NCBI GenBank assembly: GCA_034433305.1
Contig: DAOUAM010000087.1
Coordinates: 1 to 64,000, forward strand
Reading direction: 5' to 3'
DNA from: DAOUAM01 sp034433305
GTDB lineage: Bacteria; Chloroflexota; Dehalococcoidia; Lucifugimonadales; DAOUAM01
DNA: 64,000 bases
This document shows, one piece after another, positions 15,850-24,489 of the stretch (its first letter is position 1; every line of letters starts with the position of its first letter). A program made the translations under genes and the position numbers. The notes beneath the pieces were generated by a model. It saw only the letters and a list, made by a program, of their open reading frames with translations, searched no databases and was not told the DNA's origin.

Positions 15850-16968
15850 ATGTCCCATATCAGGCTACGCTGCAGCCAGTGCGGCGCTCCCCATAAGGCG
15901 GATATGTCCACTCTGAAGTGTGGAAGCTGTGGCGCGCCACTGGACGTGGAGTACCTGGAAGGCCAGGGCCGCCTTCCAGGGGACAACCGGGACATACCCT
16001 TGCCCTTTCACGCGCCCCAACCCGGCGTATCGCTGGGAGAGGGGCAGACGCCATGCGTTCCGCTGCCAGCACTGGGGCACCTGCTGGGCCTGGACAGGCT
16101 GTATGGCAAGCTGGAGTTCCTGAACCCCACAGGCTCCTTCAAGGACAGGGGCACGGCGGTGATGCTGGCGGTGGCGCGCGAGCACGGCGTCGCCGAGATC
16201 GTGGAGGACTCCTCGGGCAACGCGGGGGCGTCCGTGGCGGCCTACGCAGCCAGGGCGGGCATCAAGGCCCACATCTTCGCGCCCGCCAGCGCGCCGCAGG
16301 CCAAGGTCCAGCAGATCAGAGTGTACGGCGCGGAGGCCCACGCTGTCGAAGGCTCCCGAGAGGCGACGACCAGGGCCGCCATAGACTTCTGCACGCGGCA
16401 AAAGCTGGTCTATGCCTCCCACAACCTCAGCCCCTACTTCATCGAGGGCACCAAGACCTTCGCCTACGAGGTGTGCCAGCAGTTCCCGGACGCTTTGCCG
16501 GAGCACATCGTGGTGCCGGTAGGCAACGGTTCCCTGTTCATCGGGGCCTGGAAAGGGTTCTGCGAGATGGCTAGGGCTGGGCGCATCGCGCTGCTGCCGC
16601 GTATGCACTGTGTCCAGGCCGAGGCGGTAATGCCCATTGTGGCCGCCTGGCAGGGCAAGAGATGGACGGCGCAGCCTGGCGCCCGCACCATCGCCGGGGG
16701 CATCTCGGTGGGCGCTCCGCCGCGCAAAGAGCAGGTCCTGGGCGTCCTGCGCGACAGCCGTGGCGTCGCCGTGGCAGTCCCGGACGAGGACATCCTTCGC
16801 TGGCAGAGGCTGCTGGCCGAGAAGGAAGGCGTGTACGCGGAGCCGACCTCGGCGGCGGCCTTCGCAGGGCTGGAGCGGCTGGTCAGGGAAGGACACGTGC
16901 AGCGGGCCGAGGTGGTGCTGGTGCCTATCACAGGCTTCGGCCTCAAGGATGCTCCGCCAGTGCGCTAG
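15850..16968 (+). CDS. Threonine synthase-like PLP enzyme with N-terminal zinc ribbon
   Basis: This 372-residue fold-type II PLP enzyme begins with a zinc ribbon (CSQC...CGSC, residues 8-27), as in one class of threonine synthases. The cofactor lysine lies in NPTGSFKDRG (Lys98), and a phosphate-binding loop in SSGNAGASV follows. The family converts O-phosphohomoserine to threonine. Related enzymes with the same ribbon include cysteate synthase and other beta/gamma-lyases, so the substrate is probable rather than certain. It has its own promoter and a terminator-type hairpin just after the stop. No homoserine kinase or dehydrogenase gene is near. Confidence 0.8.
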   Translation: MSHIRLRCSQCGAPHKADMSTLKCGSCGAPLDVEYLEGQGRLPGDNRDIPLPFHAPQPGVSLGEGQTPCVPLPALGHLLGLDRLYGKLEFLNPTGSFKDRGTAVMLAVAREHGVAEIVEDSSGNAGASVAAYAARAGIKAHIFAPASAPQAKVQQIRVYGAEAHAVEGSREATTRAAIDFCTRQKLVYASHNLSPYFIEGTKTFAYEVCQQFPDALPEHIVVPVGNGSLFIGAWKGFCEMARAGRIALLPRMHCVQAEAVMPIVAAWQGKRWTAQPGARTIAGGISVGAPPRKEQVLGVLRDSRGVAVAVPDEDILRWQRLLAEKEGVYAEPTSAAAFAGLERLVREGHVQRAEVVLVPITGFGLKDAPPVR

Positions 16969-16980
16969 GCCAACAACAAA

Positions 16981-17005
16981 GGGGCAGCCATACTCGGGCT
17001 GCCCC
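16981..17005. terminator. Terminator between convergent genes
   Basis: A perfect 9-bp stem GGGGCAGCC/GGCTGCCCC (16981-16989, 16997-17005, 7-base loop). On the minus strand it is followed by TTTGTTGTT, so it best terminates the TPP-enzyme gene. A-rich DNA precedes it on the plus strand. Confidence 0.75.
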
Positions 17006-17034
17006 TCGATGTTTCGCAAGCTACTGCCGGCCTG

Positions 17035-18702
17035 CTAGTACCCCATGCGTCCCTCACGGGCAAGCCACGCGAACTGCTGCTGGCGACGCCCGGCGCCCGG
17101 GTCCATGATGATGTTGACTATGGACGCCTTGCCGGAGTTGAAGGCCCGCTCCAGGGCCGGGCGGACCTCCTCGGGCCGCTCCACGTATTCCCCGTGGCCA
17201 CCCAGGGCCTCCATCATCAGATCGAAGCGCAGGTTGGGCTTGAAGTCGGATGGGTCCTGCTCGCCCTTGACGTAGGCACGCACCCACCGGTCTATGTTGC
17301 CGTTCTGGAAGATGACCCAGACGATGGGCAGGTTGAAGCGTGCCGCCGTTTCCACGTCCATGCCGTTAAAGCCGAAAGCCCAGTCGCCCTGGAGGCAAAT
17401 GACGGGCTTGTCCGGATGGACGGTCTTGGCGGCTATGGCGAAGGGCACTCCCACGCCCACGCAGCCAGCGACACCGGCATCGAGCCTGTGGCGCGGGTAC
17501 CAGCAGGGGATGACCTGGCGCGAGATGTCCATGGTGCTGGCGCCGTCCGCGACGATGACCGTCTCCCTGGGCAGGAAGTCCCTGATCTCCTTCAGGATAC
17601 GGTAGTAGCCCATGGGCACGTCATCGGAGTGTAGCATCGGCTCGATGGCCCGGGCGTTTTCGGCGCCCTTCTCCTTCAGCGAGGCCAGCCAGGGCGACTC
17701 GCCGTATTGCACGGGCACCTCGTCCAGGGCCTCCACAAGCTGACCCATGACCATCTTGGCATCGCCCACCAGGCCCACGGTGGCGGGGACGTTGGTGCTC
17801 ATCTCTTCCGCGCTGATGTCCACATGCACCAGCTTGAAGCTGGGTGCGAAGCGCGGCGGTTGGCCGAAGTGGAAGATCCAGTTGAAGCGGGCGCCTACCA
17901 TGAGGATAGTATCGGCGCCCTGGAGGGCCTGTGTCCTGGCCGCGGCGACGTTGGCCGGGTGGTCTGGAGGCAGCATGCCCATGCCCATGGGCGACGTCAG
18001 GAAGGGTATGTTCGTCCTGTTGACGAACTGGAGCAGTTCTTCCTCGGCCCATGACCAGGCGGCACCCTTGCCTACAATGAGCAGGGGCCGCTCAGCCTTC
18101 TGGAGCACCTTCAGGGCCTCCCTTACCTTCTCAGGCTCGGCCAGGGGCCGCGCTGCGCCGGTCGCCGGTGGCGGGATGGGTACCTCCGACTCCTCCACCT
18201 TGCCCTGGATGATCTCCGCTGGCAGGTCCAGATAGACGGGGCCGGGACGCCCCGAAATGGAGTTCTTCATGGCCAGGTTGATAAGGGCCGGTATGCGCCT
18301 GGTAGTCTCGGCCACGCCAGTCCATTTGCAGAAAGGCGCGGTGGACTCCACCTGGGGCAGTTCCTGGAAATCGCCCCAGCCGCGACGCCGCAGCTCGGCG
18401 GAGCCGCCTATGACCAGCAGGGGCCAGCAGTTGGAGTAGGCGTTGGCGATGCCCGTCAGGGTGTTGGTCTGCCCTACTCCTGACGCGGCGATGCACACCC
18501 CCACGCTGCGCGTCAGGTACGAGTGGGCCTGGGCGGCCATGGCGGCCGCCTGCTCGTGCCGCACCGATATTACCTTCATTCCCGCTCTGGCGCAGCCATT
18601 GACAATGTCTCCCACGGGGTCTCCCGGCAGGCAGTAGATAGTGTCCACCCCTTCGCGCTGGAGCGAGGAGACGACCAGTTGGGCTCCAGATACAAGACCC
18701 AT
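17035..18702 (-). CDS. Thiamine-diphosphate enzyme, oxalyl-CoA decarboxylase/2-hydroxyacyl-CoA lyase-like
   Basis: This 555-residue three-domain TPP enzyme has the catalytic Glu50 in RHEQAA and a C-terminal cofactor site GDWAFGFNGMDVETAARFNLP. That block, rather than the usual GDG...N, resembles oxalyl-CoA decarboxylase and 2-hydroxyacyl-CoA lyase more than acetolactate synthase. The start MGLVSG at 18702 sits behind AAGGAGGG. It could decarboxylate or cleave a CoA thioester such as oxalyl-CoA or 2-hydroxyacyl-CoA. A CaiB/BaiF CoA-transferase that could pair with it lies at 49885, not adjacent. Other glyoxylate- or pyruvate-using TPP enzymes remain possible. Confidence 0.8.
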   Translation of the reverse strand: MGLVSGAQLVVSSLQREGVDTIYCLPGDPVGDIVNGCARAGMKVISVRHEQAAAMAAQAHSYLTRSVGVCIAASGVGQTNTLTGIANAYSNCWPLLVIGGSAELRRRGWGDFQELPQVESTAPFCKWTGVAETTRRIPALINLAMKNSISGRPGPVYLDLPAEIIQGKVEESEVPIPPPATGAARPLAEPEKVREALKVLQKAERPLLIVGKGAAWSWAEEELLQFVNRTNIPFLTSPMGMGMLPPDHPANVAAARTQALQGADTILMVGARFNWIFHFGQPPRFAPSFKLVHVDISAEEMSTNVPATVGLVGDAKMVMGQLVEALDEVPVQYGESPWLASLKEKGAENARAIEPMLHSDDVPMGYYRILKEIRDFLPRETVIVADGASTMDISRQVIPCWYPRHRLDAGVAGCVGVGVPFAIAAKTVHPDKPVICLQGDWAFGFNGMDVETAARFNLPIVWVIFQNGNIDRWVRAYVKGEQDPSDFKPNLRFDLMMEALGGHGEYVERPEEVRPALERAFNSGKASIVNIIMDPGAGRRQQQFAWLAREGRMGY

Positions 18703-18905
18703 GTTGACCCTCCTTAAGGCTAGTCTCATGCCCTGCCCGCTCTTGAAAGGGTGTAGCGAGGGAAACAGTACGCCCTGCTACAGGCCATCCGCGCGGCTCG
18801 TCTGTGCGCTCAATTGTAAAGGTACGGCGCTGGTGTCACAAGAGCAGCCTTGCCTGCCCCATTGGTGGTAGAATGGCGTCATCTTCAGACCCGAGGTACC
18901 GGAGC

Positions 18906-20045
18906 ATGGAGCAGGCCTATCCCGCGTTCCAGTGGTCCAATCCCACCCGGGTCGTCTTTGGGGTGGGCGAGCTGTCCAGGCTAGCGCCGCTGCTGGACGG
19001 GCTGGCAGGCAGCAAGGCACGCCTGTTCCTTGTCACTGGAAGGCGCAGCCTGCAAGCACGGGGCATCCTCCGGCGAGTCATGGAGTCGCTGGGGGTGGAC
19101 AGGGTCCGCCTCTTCGACCAGGTGGAACCTTTCCCTGCTCCAGAGCTGGCGGACCTGGCGCTGGCCGAGTGCCGCGACGCCGGCGCCGACGTGGTGGTGG
19201 CCATTGGCGGGGGCAGCGCCATTGACGTGGGTAAGGCAGTTGCCATCCTCGCGGCGCACCAGGGAACGGCCAGGGAGTACGCCCTGCGCCAGAAGGACCT
19301 GGTGCGGCCCGGCCTGCCCTTTGTGGCGGTGCCGACAACCTCTGGGAGCAGCAGCGAGGTCACGGCAGGGGCGGCCCTGTGGGACATGAAGGCCCACCGC
19401 TCTATGGCCCTGTCAAGCCCCTTGATGTTCCCCAGGCTTGCCGTGGTAGACCCGGAGCTGGCCATGAGCATGCCCATGGCGCTGGCCGCCGCCACTGGGA
19501 TGGACGCCTTCACCAGCGCCTTCGAGTGCTACTGGTCTCTGGAGGCCGGGCCGGTCTCGGACGCCCTGGCGCTGGAGGTCATCCGGCTGTTCAATGCCCA
19601 CCTGGTGCGCTCCTGCATCCAGGCCGACCTGGAGTCCCGCGCGTACTGCGCCCTGGCCGCCACCATGTCCGGCATCGCCTACAGCAACAGCCGGCCCAAC
19701 GCCTGTCACGCGGTGGGCAGCCCGCTGTCCCTGTTCTGGGGCGTGGCCCACGGCCAGGCCGTCGGTGTTACACTCACCAGCTTCCTGCGGTGGGTAGCTC
19801 CCGCCATACCGCACAAGCTGCCGGCGCTGTGGGATGCCCTGGGCGTCCGGGACCTGGACGAGGCCGTGGCGCGTATCGCCCAGGTCATGCGGCGCTGCGG
19901 CCTGGAGACGCGCCTTGGCGGGCTGGGCATCACGGACAGCCACATGGCCCTGCTACTGGAGCACATTCGTTGGGACCGCATGGGGACGCTGCCCCGGCCC
20001 ATGGAGCGGGACGATGCCAGGCGGCTGCTGGAGGGCCTGCTGTAA
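18906..20045 (+). CDS. Iron-type alcohol dehydrogenase family protein with a missing metal ligand
   Basis: This 379-residue protein has the NAD-binding GGGSAIDVGKA (101-111), the TTSGSSSEV segment and the family fold throughout. Metal ligands Asp200, His268 and His282 are present with FucO-like spacing. In the DAxTHAxE motif the histidine ligand is replaced by serine (GMDAFTSAFE, Ser204). The protein may therefore bind metal differently, use another metal, or have changed activity. It would reduce an aldehyde or oxidise an alcohol with NAD(P). The start MEQAYP at 18906 is chosen for similarity to family N termini; an in-frame ATG at 18873 is the alternative. Confidence 0.82.
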   Translation: MEQAYPAFQWSNPTRVVFGVGELSRLAPLLDGLAGSKARLFLVTGRRSLQARGILRRVMESLGVDRVRLFDQVEPFPAPELADLALAECRDAGADVVVAIGGGSAIDVGKAVAILAAHQGTAREYALRQKDLVRPGLPFVAVPTTSGSSSEVTAGAALWDMKAHRSMALSSPLMFPRLAVVDPELAMSMPMALAAATGMDAFTSAFECYWSLEAGPVSDALALEVIRLFNAHLVRSCIQADLESRAYCALAATMSGIAYSNSRPNACHAVGSPLSLFWGVAHGQAVGVTLTSFLRWVAPAIPHKLPALWDALGVRDLDEAVARIAQVMRRCGLETRLGGLGITDSHMALLLEHIRWDRMGTLPRPMERDDARRLLEGLL

Positions 20046-20071
20046 GCGACGCGGCTGAAGGTGGGGCCGTG

Positions 20072-20431
20072 CTAGCCCTGGGGCGGTTGCTCCTCCAGCA
20101 GCGTGCGTAGCTCTTCCTTGACCCTGCGTATCTCGGCGGTCTTTTCCGCGATCCTGTCAAAGAGAGGCTTGCGGGCCTTGATGCCCTCCCCGATGAGGAA
20201 GGCGGCGGCCTCGGAACGGCTGGTGACGATGCCCGCGTCCACCAGCTCGTCCAGCTTGGCCAGGCTCTCTTTGTTGATCCTGACCATCACCACGTTGTCC
20301 CTCCCAGCCAGCACCGACTGGATAGCCTCCCGCAGGTTCTCGCCAAGGGTCTCACCCGCCGACCGCGCCTCCTCCACCAGGCTCTCGATCTCCTCGATGA
20401 TCCGGCTGCGCCTCTTGCTCTCCTGGTCCAT
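20072..20431 (-). CDS. Ribbon-helix-helix DNA-binding protein with coiled-coil tail
   Basis: This 119-residue protein starts MDQESK behind AAGGAGGAG. Its centre (NVVMVRINKESLAKLDELV...SRSEAAAFLIGEGI) is a ribbon-helix-helix fold. It is flanked by an N-terminal acidic helix and a C-terminal helix (KPLFDRIAEKTAEIRRVKEELRTLLEE) likely to form a coiled coil. Proteins of this kind repress small operons, often their own. No toxin gene follows, so an antitoxin role is unsupported. A palindrome lies in its own promoter region. It is divergent from the MATE exporter, which it might regulate. Confidence 0.75.
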   Translation of the reverse strand: MDQESKRRSRIIEEIESLVEEARSAGETLGENLREAIQSVLAGRDNVVMVRINKESLAKLDELVDAGIVTSRSEAAAFLIGEGIKARKPLFDRIAEKTAEIRRVKEELRTLLEEQPPQG

Positions 20432-20456
20432 TGACTCCTCCTTCTTTGTAAGCTGA

Positions 20457-20466
20457 TTACATGTAA
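20457..20466. promoter_or_regulatory. Palindrome in the promoter of the ribbon-helix-helix gene
   Basis: The perfect 10-bp palindrome TTACATGTAA lies 26 bases before the start. The word TTGTAAG recurs at 20446-20452. A minus-strand TATACT (20469-20474) just upstream would be the -10, so a dimeric repressor bound here would block transcription. Autoregulation is inferred. Confidence 0.5.
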
Positions 20467-20583
20467 GTATAGCGACGTGCCAGGGCAGTTTCAAGACTCC
20501 GGAGGCTGTTGACGAAAACCCGGGGCTGGAGTATCGTCTGCCTTATCGTCCCTCTCGCGAGAGCGGACACCAGGACGCCGTGG

Positions 20584-22044
20584 ATGGACAATGAGCTTCA
20601 GGACGCGAGCGAGCAAGCGGCCTCGGCCACAGGCCAGCATGGCCTCAGCCCGGAGCCGGCCGCAGCGGCGAAGCCAGCCAGCCACCGCTCTCGCCGCGCC
20701 TCCCGCGACCTGACCACTGGCAGTATTCCCAGGAACCTCTGGTCTCTGGGATGGCCGCAAGTGGCCGAGGGCTTCCTGAGCGTCGTTGACCAGCTTGCTG
20801 ACCTTATCTGGGCAGGCCGCCTGGGTTTCCAGGCCATCGCCGGGCTGGGCGTGGCCCAGACCTACATCATGATGGTCATGACGGCCAGGATGGGCCTGGA
20901 CGCTGGCACGCGGTCCATGATCGCCCGGGCCGTGGGCGCAAGGCAGGTGCCTTACGCCAACCACGTGCTGCTGCAGTCCCTGAGCCTCACCACCATCTTC
21001 GCCGCCATAGCTGTCGCCTTCGGCCTGGTCTTCACCGAGCACCTGCTGCGTATTGTAGGCCTCAGCGACGTGGTGGCCAGGCAGGCGGCGGGCTACATGC
21101 GGGTGCAGTTCCTGGCCATGGCCGTCATGTCCTACCAGCGTCTCAGCGGCGGGGCGCTCCAGGCCTCCGGCGATGCGGTCACTCCCCTGAAGGCCGCCAC
21201 CGTAACGCGAGTGACCCACCTGGTCCTCAGTCCGCTGCTCATCTTTGGCTGGGGCTGGTTCCCCACTCTTGGCCTGGCCGGTGCCGCTACCGCGAACCTC
21301 GTGGCGCAGTTCCTGGGCGTGGGCTTGAACTTCTTCGCTCTTTCCAGAGGGACGGCGCGCCTGAAGCTGTCCTTCAAGGGCTTCTACCTGGACTTTCCGC
21401 TCATCTGGCGGCTGGTCAAGATTGGCGTGCCCGCGGGCATTACGGGGATGCAGCGGGCAGTGTCACAACTTATCATGGTGGGGACTGTGGCCCCCTTTGG
21501 GGATGGCGCCGTGGCAGCCTTCGGCCTGACGCGACGGGCCGAGAACATCGTCAACCAGAGCAGCCGCGGCCTCGGCAGGGCAGCCGGCGCGCTGGCCGGG
21601 CAGAACCTTGGCGCCGGCTACCCTGAGCGCGCCAGGAGCTCCGTGCGCTGGGCGCTCGCCTATGTGGTTATTGCCAGCATACTGCTGGGGCTGGTGTTCT
21701 TCCTGTTCCCCAGGGCGGTCGCGTCCTTCTTCAACAGCGACCCGGAGTTCGTGCCGCTGGCTTCAGTCTGGCTGATGATCCTGGCGGCGGGGTACATCCC
21801 GCTGAGCGCTGTACAGGTGCTGACGCAGGCCTTCAATACCACTGGCGATACCATGGCCCCCATGTTCGTCACCCTGGGCACTATGTGGTGCGTGGAGATA
21901 CCCCTGGCCCTGACGCTGTCCCACCTGACCCCGCTAGGCCAGTACGGCGTACCCTGGGCCGTGACCATTGGCATGACACTGAGGCTGGTGCTGCTCTGGT
22001 GGCACTTCAAGCGAGGCCGCTGGCTCCGCACCGGTGTCATCTGA
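20584..22044 (+). CDS. MATE family efflux protein
   Basis: This 486-residue membrane protein has about twelve hydrophobic segments in two similar halves (about 50-270 and 275-475). It shows MATE features such as LGWPQVAEGFLSVVDQLADLIWAGRLG near the start and RRAENIVNQSSRGLGRAAGALAGQNLGAG after the midpoint. It should export organic cations or similar compounds with Na+ or H+. The first 40 residues are hydrophilic, rich in Ala and Ser, and have no counterpart in the core family. No clear ribosome binding site is present, so the start could be further in. Confidence 0.85.
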   Translation: MDNELQDASEQAASATGQHGLSPEPAAAAKPASHRSRRASRDLTTGSIPRNLWSLGWPQVAEGFLSVVDQLADLIWAGRLGFQAIAGLGVAQTYIMMVMTARMGLDAGTRSMIARAVGARQVPYANHVLLQSLSLTTIFAAIAVAFGLVFTEHLLRIVGLSDVVARQAAGYMRVQFLAMAVMSYQRLSGGALQASGDAVTPLKAATVTRVTHLVLSPLLIFGWGWFPTLGLAGAATANLVAQFLGVGLNFFALSRGTARLKLSFKGFYLDFPLIWRLVKIGVPAGITGMQRAVSQLIMVGTVAPFGDGAVAAFGLTRRAENIVNQSSRGLGRAAGALAGQNLGAGYPERARSSVRWALAYVVIASILLGLVFFLFPRAVASFFNSDPEFVPLASVWLMILAAGYIPLSAVQVLTQAFNTTGDTMAPMFVTLGTMWCVEIPLALTLSHLTPLGQYGVPWAVTIGMTLRLVLLWWHFKRGRWLRTGVI

Positions 22045-22116
22045 GTCCACGGCCCTTGGGCAGTGGGCGGCGGTTATGCTATGCTGAAGGGGCAGGAGGA
22101 GCAACGACGCGCTAGC

Positions 22117-22704
22117 ATGAACACAGGACTGGAACAGCCAGAGGCCCACCCCGGCGAGGACGGGCCTGCTGTGCGCAGGCCGAAGTTTGTCTGGTACAGG
22201 GACCGGGTGCTGCTGCTCACGGTGCCTGCTGTCCTGGCCCTTGACCAGCTCACCAAGTACCTGGTGCGTACCAATCTCAGGGTGGGCGAGTCGTGGCCTG
22301 GGGAAGGCACTTTCCGTATCACCCACGGGCTGAACACGGGCACGGCCTTCGGCCTGTTTCCCAACCAGACACTGCTCCTGGTCATAGCTTCCTTCATTGC
22401 CATTGGGTTCCTGTATTACTTCTACAGGACTCATGCCCTGCCCAGCCGGCTGCTACGCTTCGCCATTGGCCTTCAGCTTGGCGGTGCCTTCGGTAACCTG
22501 CTGGACAGGCTACGCACCGGCGCTGTCGTGGACTTTATCGGCCTGGGCTGGTGGCCCATTTTCAACCTGGCCGACTCGTCCATTGTCCTCGGAATGTCCT
22601 TGCTGGTTGCCATCATGCTCCTGAGCAGCAAAGAGTCCCGGCAGCCGGGCCAGCCTGCGGCCAGCGAAGGCCAGGGCGTGGACACCAGTGAGCCGCACCC
22701 TTGA
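22117..22704 (+). CDS. lspA: Lipoprotein signal peptidase
   Basis: LspA is the aspartyl protease that removes signal peptides from diacylglyceryl-modified prolipoproteins. This protein of about 195 residues has four spans, starting LLLTVPAVLALDQLTKYLV. It carries the family motifs NTGTAFGLF, GGAFGNLLDRLRTGAVVDFI (first catalytic Asp) and PIFNLADSSIVLG (second catalytic Asp). The start at 22117 has GGAGGAG 16 bases upstream, which is long. An in-frame ATG at 22081 is possible. The 3' end overlaps the next gene by 17 bases. Lipoprotein substrates in this window include the NirK-like, ZnuA-like and peptide-binding proteins. Confidence 0.93.
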   Translation: MNTGLEQPEAHPGEDGPAVRRPKFVWYRDRVLLLTVPAVLALDQLTKYLVRTNLRVGESWPGEGTFRITHGLNTGTAFGLFPNQTLLLVIASFIAIGFLYYFYRTHALPSRLLRFAIGLQLGGAFGNLLDRLRTGAVVDFIGLGWWPIFNLADSSIVLGMSLLVAIMLLSSKESRQPGQPAASEGQGVDTSEPHP

Positions 22705-23605
22705 CTTCATAGCTGACGTGGGTGGCGACCGCCTGGACAGGTTCCTGGCGGCGCGCTGCCCGGACCTTTCTCGCTCCAGGCTGCAGCACCTGATCGAGAA
22801 GGGCCTGGTAACCCTTGACGGCAGAGTGGCCAGGGCCTCGGCCAGGGTGCAGGCCGGACAGCGCATCGTGGTGGAGGTCCCCGCGCCCACCCAGAGCCCG
22901 CTGGTGGCCCAGGAGATCCCCCTCAGAGTGGTCTACCAGGACCAGGATGTGCTGGTAGTGGACAAGCCGGCTGGACTCACTGTACATCCCGCGCCGGGCC
23001 ACCCCGACCGCACGCTGGCAAACGCGGTCCTGGCGCTTTGCCCGGACCTGCAGGGCGTTGGAGGCACCATCCGGCCCGGTATAGTCCATCGCCTGGACAA
23101 GGATACCTCTGGCCTCATGGTCATTGCCAAGAACGACCAGGCCCATGCGGCCCTGTCAGCCCAGATAAAGGAGCGCCACTTCACCAAGGGCTACCTGGCC
23201 CTGGCCCACGGCAGGGTGTCGCCTCCCGAGGCGGTCATCGAGGCGCCCATAGGCCGCGACCCCAGCAACCGCCAGCGCATGGCCGTGGCCTCTCACGGCA
23301 GAGAGGCTGTGACCAGGTACAGAGTTATCAGGTACTACAGGGACTACACCCTTCTGGAGGTGCGCCCAGTAACGGGCCGCACGCACCAGGTGCGCGTCCA
23401 CTTCGCTTCCCTGGGCCATCCGCTGGCCGGGGACGGCACATATGGCAGGCCAGACCCCAGGCTGCGACGCCACTTCCTGCACGCGCACCTGCTGGGCTTC
23501 ACCATGCCTTCCACCGGCGAGTACAGGGAGTTCCGGTCTGAGCTGCCCGCCGAGCTGGCCGCGTTCCTGGATGGCCTGGAGGGCGAAGGGAGCGGCGTGC
23601 CCTAG
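22688..23605 (+). CDS. rluD: RluA/RluD family 23S rRNA pseudouridine synthase
   Basis: This 305-residue protein has an N-terminal S4 RNA-binding domain (GGDRLDRFLAARCPDLSRSRLQHLIEKG) and a catalytic domain with HRLDKDTSGLMVIAK (catalytic Asp137) and GRTHQVRVHFASLGHPLAGD. It isomerises uridines in 23S rRNA; the RluD specificity is by resemblance. It starts at a GTG inside the 3' end of lspA. The lspA-rluD order is common in bacteria and indicates translational coupling. Confidence 0.9.
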   Translation: MSRTLDFIADVGGDRLDRFLAARCPDLSRSRLQHLIEKGLVTLDGRVARASARVQAGQRIVVEVPAPTQSPLVAQEIPLRVVYQDQDVLVVDKPAGLTVHPAPGHPDRTLANAVLALCPDLQGVGGTIRPGIVHRLDKDTSGLMVIAKNDQAHAALSAQIKERHFTKGYLALAHGRVSPPEAVIEAPIGRDPSNRQRMAVASHGREAVTRYRVIRYYRDYTLLEVRPVTGRTHQVRVHFASLGHPLAGDGTYGRPDPRLRRHFLHAHLLGFTMPSTGEYREFRSELPAELAAFLDGLEGEGSGVP

Positions 23606-24486
23606 GGGGCTTCTCCTGCATTCTGGCCGCCTGCGGTGCCCACGGAAGCGCTTTCTCGGCCTCCGAGCCGCCAGCGCCAAAGCAGGCGCCTGGCCTCGGG
23701 GCCTACCATGGCCAGGACGAGGAACCCGACCGACGTGAGCACCACGGAGCCGCCCGCCGCCAGGTCGGCGTAGAAGGCCACCACCAGGCCGATTACCGCA
23801 CTGGCGATGCCCAGGGCCATGGCCAGCACCATGGTCGCCCTGAGGCCCGTGGCCAGGCGCAGGCTGGCCATCACAGGCACAACGATGAGCGCCCCCACCA
23901 GGAGCACGCCCACGACGCGCATGGACAGCGTGATGGTGGCGCCCGTCAGCACCGCCAGCGCCAGGTTCACCTGGAACACCCGCACGCCGCTGACTCTGGC
24001 CAGGTCTGTGTCGAAGGCTACCTGGGCCAGCTCCTGGTAAGAAAAGGCAATGAAGGCCAGCACAGCGACGGCAAGGCCCGCCAGCAGCCACAGGTCCATG
24101 CGGTCCATGGTCAGCACGCTGCCGAAGAGGTAGGCGAACAGGTCCACGTTGAACCCGCCGGCCAGGCTGATGAGCACCACAGCGGTAGCCAGCGCGCTGT
24201 ACAGCACTACGGCCAGCGCGGCGTCGCCCGGCATCATGCGGCGCGTCCGCACCGTCTCGATGGTCAGCGCCGCCAGCGATGTAGCGCCCAGCGCCGCCAG
24301 CGGCGGGAACGTCCGCGTCAGCAGGCCAATGGCCACGCCGGTCAGCGCCACGTGGGAGAGGCTGTCGGCTATGAGGGACAGGCGGCGCAGGACCAGGAAT
24401 AGTCCCAACGCCGGCGCCAGCGCCCCCACCAGGACGCCCCCTATGAGGGCACGTACCATGAAATCGTATTCCAGTATGGCAGGCAT
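23602..24486 (-). CDS. znuB: Metal ABC transporter permease (ZnuB/ManB type)
   Basis: This 294-residue protein has eight to nine membrane spans and the ABC-3 family layout. Hallmarks are GVLVGALAPALGLFLVLRRLSLIADSLSHVALTGVA near the N terminus and RVVGVLLVGALIVVPVMASLRLA late in the chain. It forms the membrane channel of a Zn2+ or Mn2+ importer with the adjacent ATPase and binding protein. It starts 3 bases after the ATPase stop and is last in the fur-znuA-znuC-znuB operon. Its stop overlaps the stop of the convergent rluD by 4 bases. Confidence 0.9.
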   Translation of the reverse strand: MPAILEYDFMVRALIGGVLVGALAPALGLFLVLRRLSLIADSLSHVALTGVAIGLLTRTFPPLAALGATSLAALTIETVRTRRMMPGDAALAVVLYSALATAVVLISLAGGFNVDLFAYLFGSVLTMDRMDLWLLAGLAVAVLAFIAFSYQELAQVAFDTDLARVSGVRVFQVNLALAVLTGATITLSMRVVGVLLVGALIVVPVMASLRLATGLRATMVLAMALGIASAVIGLVVAFYADLAAGGSVVLTSVGFLVLAMVGPEARRLLWRWRLGGRESASVGTAGGQNAGEAP

Positions 24487-24489
24487 GGC

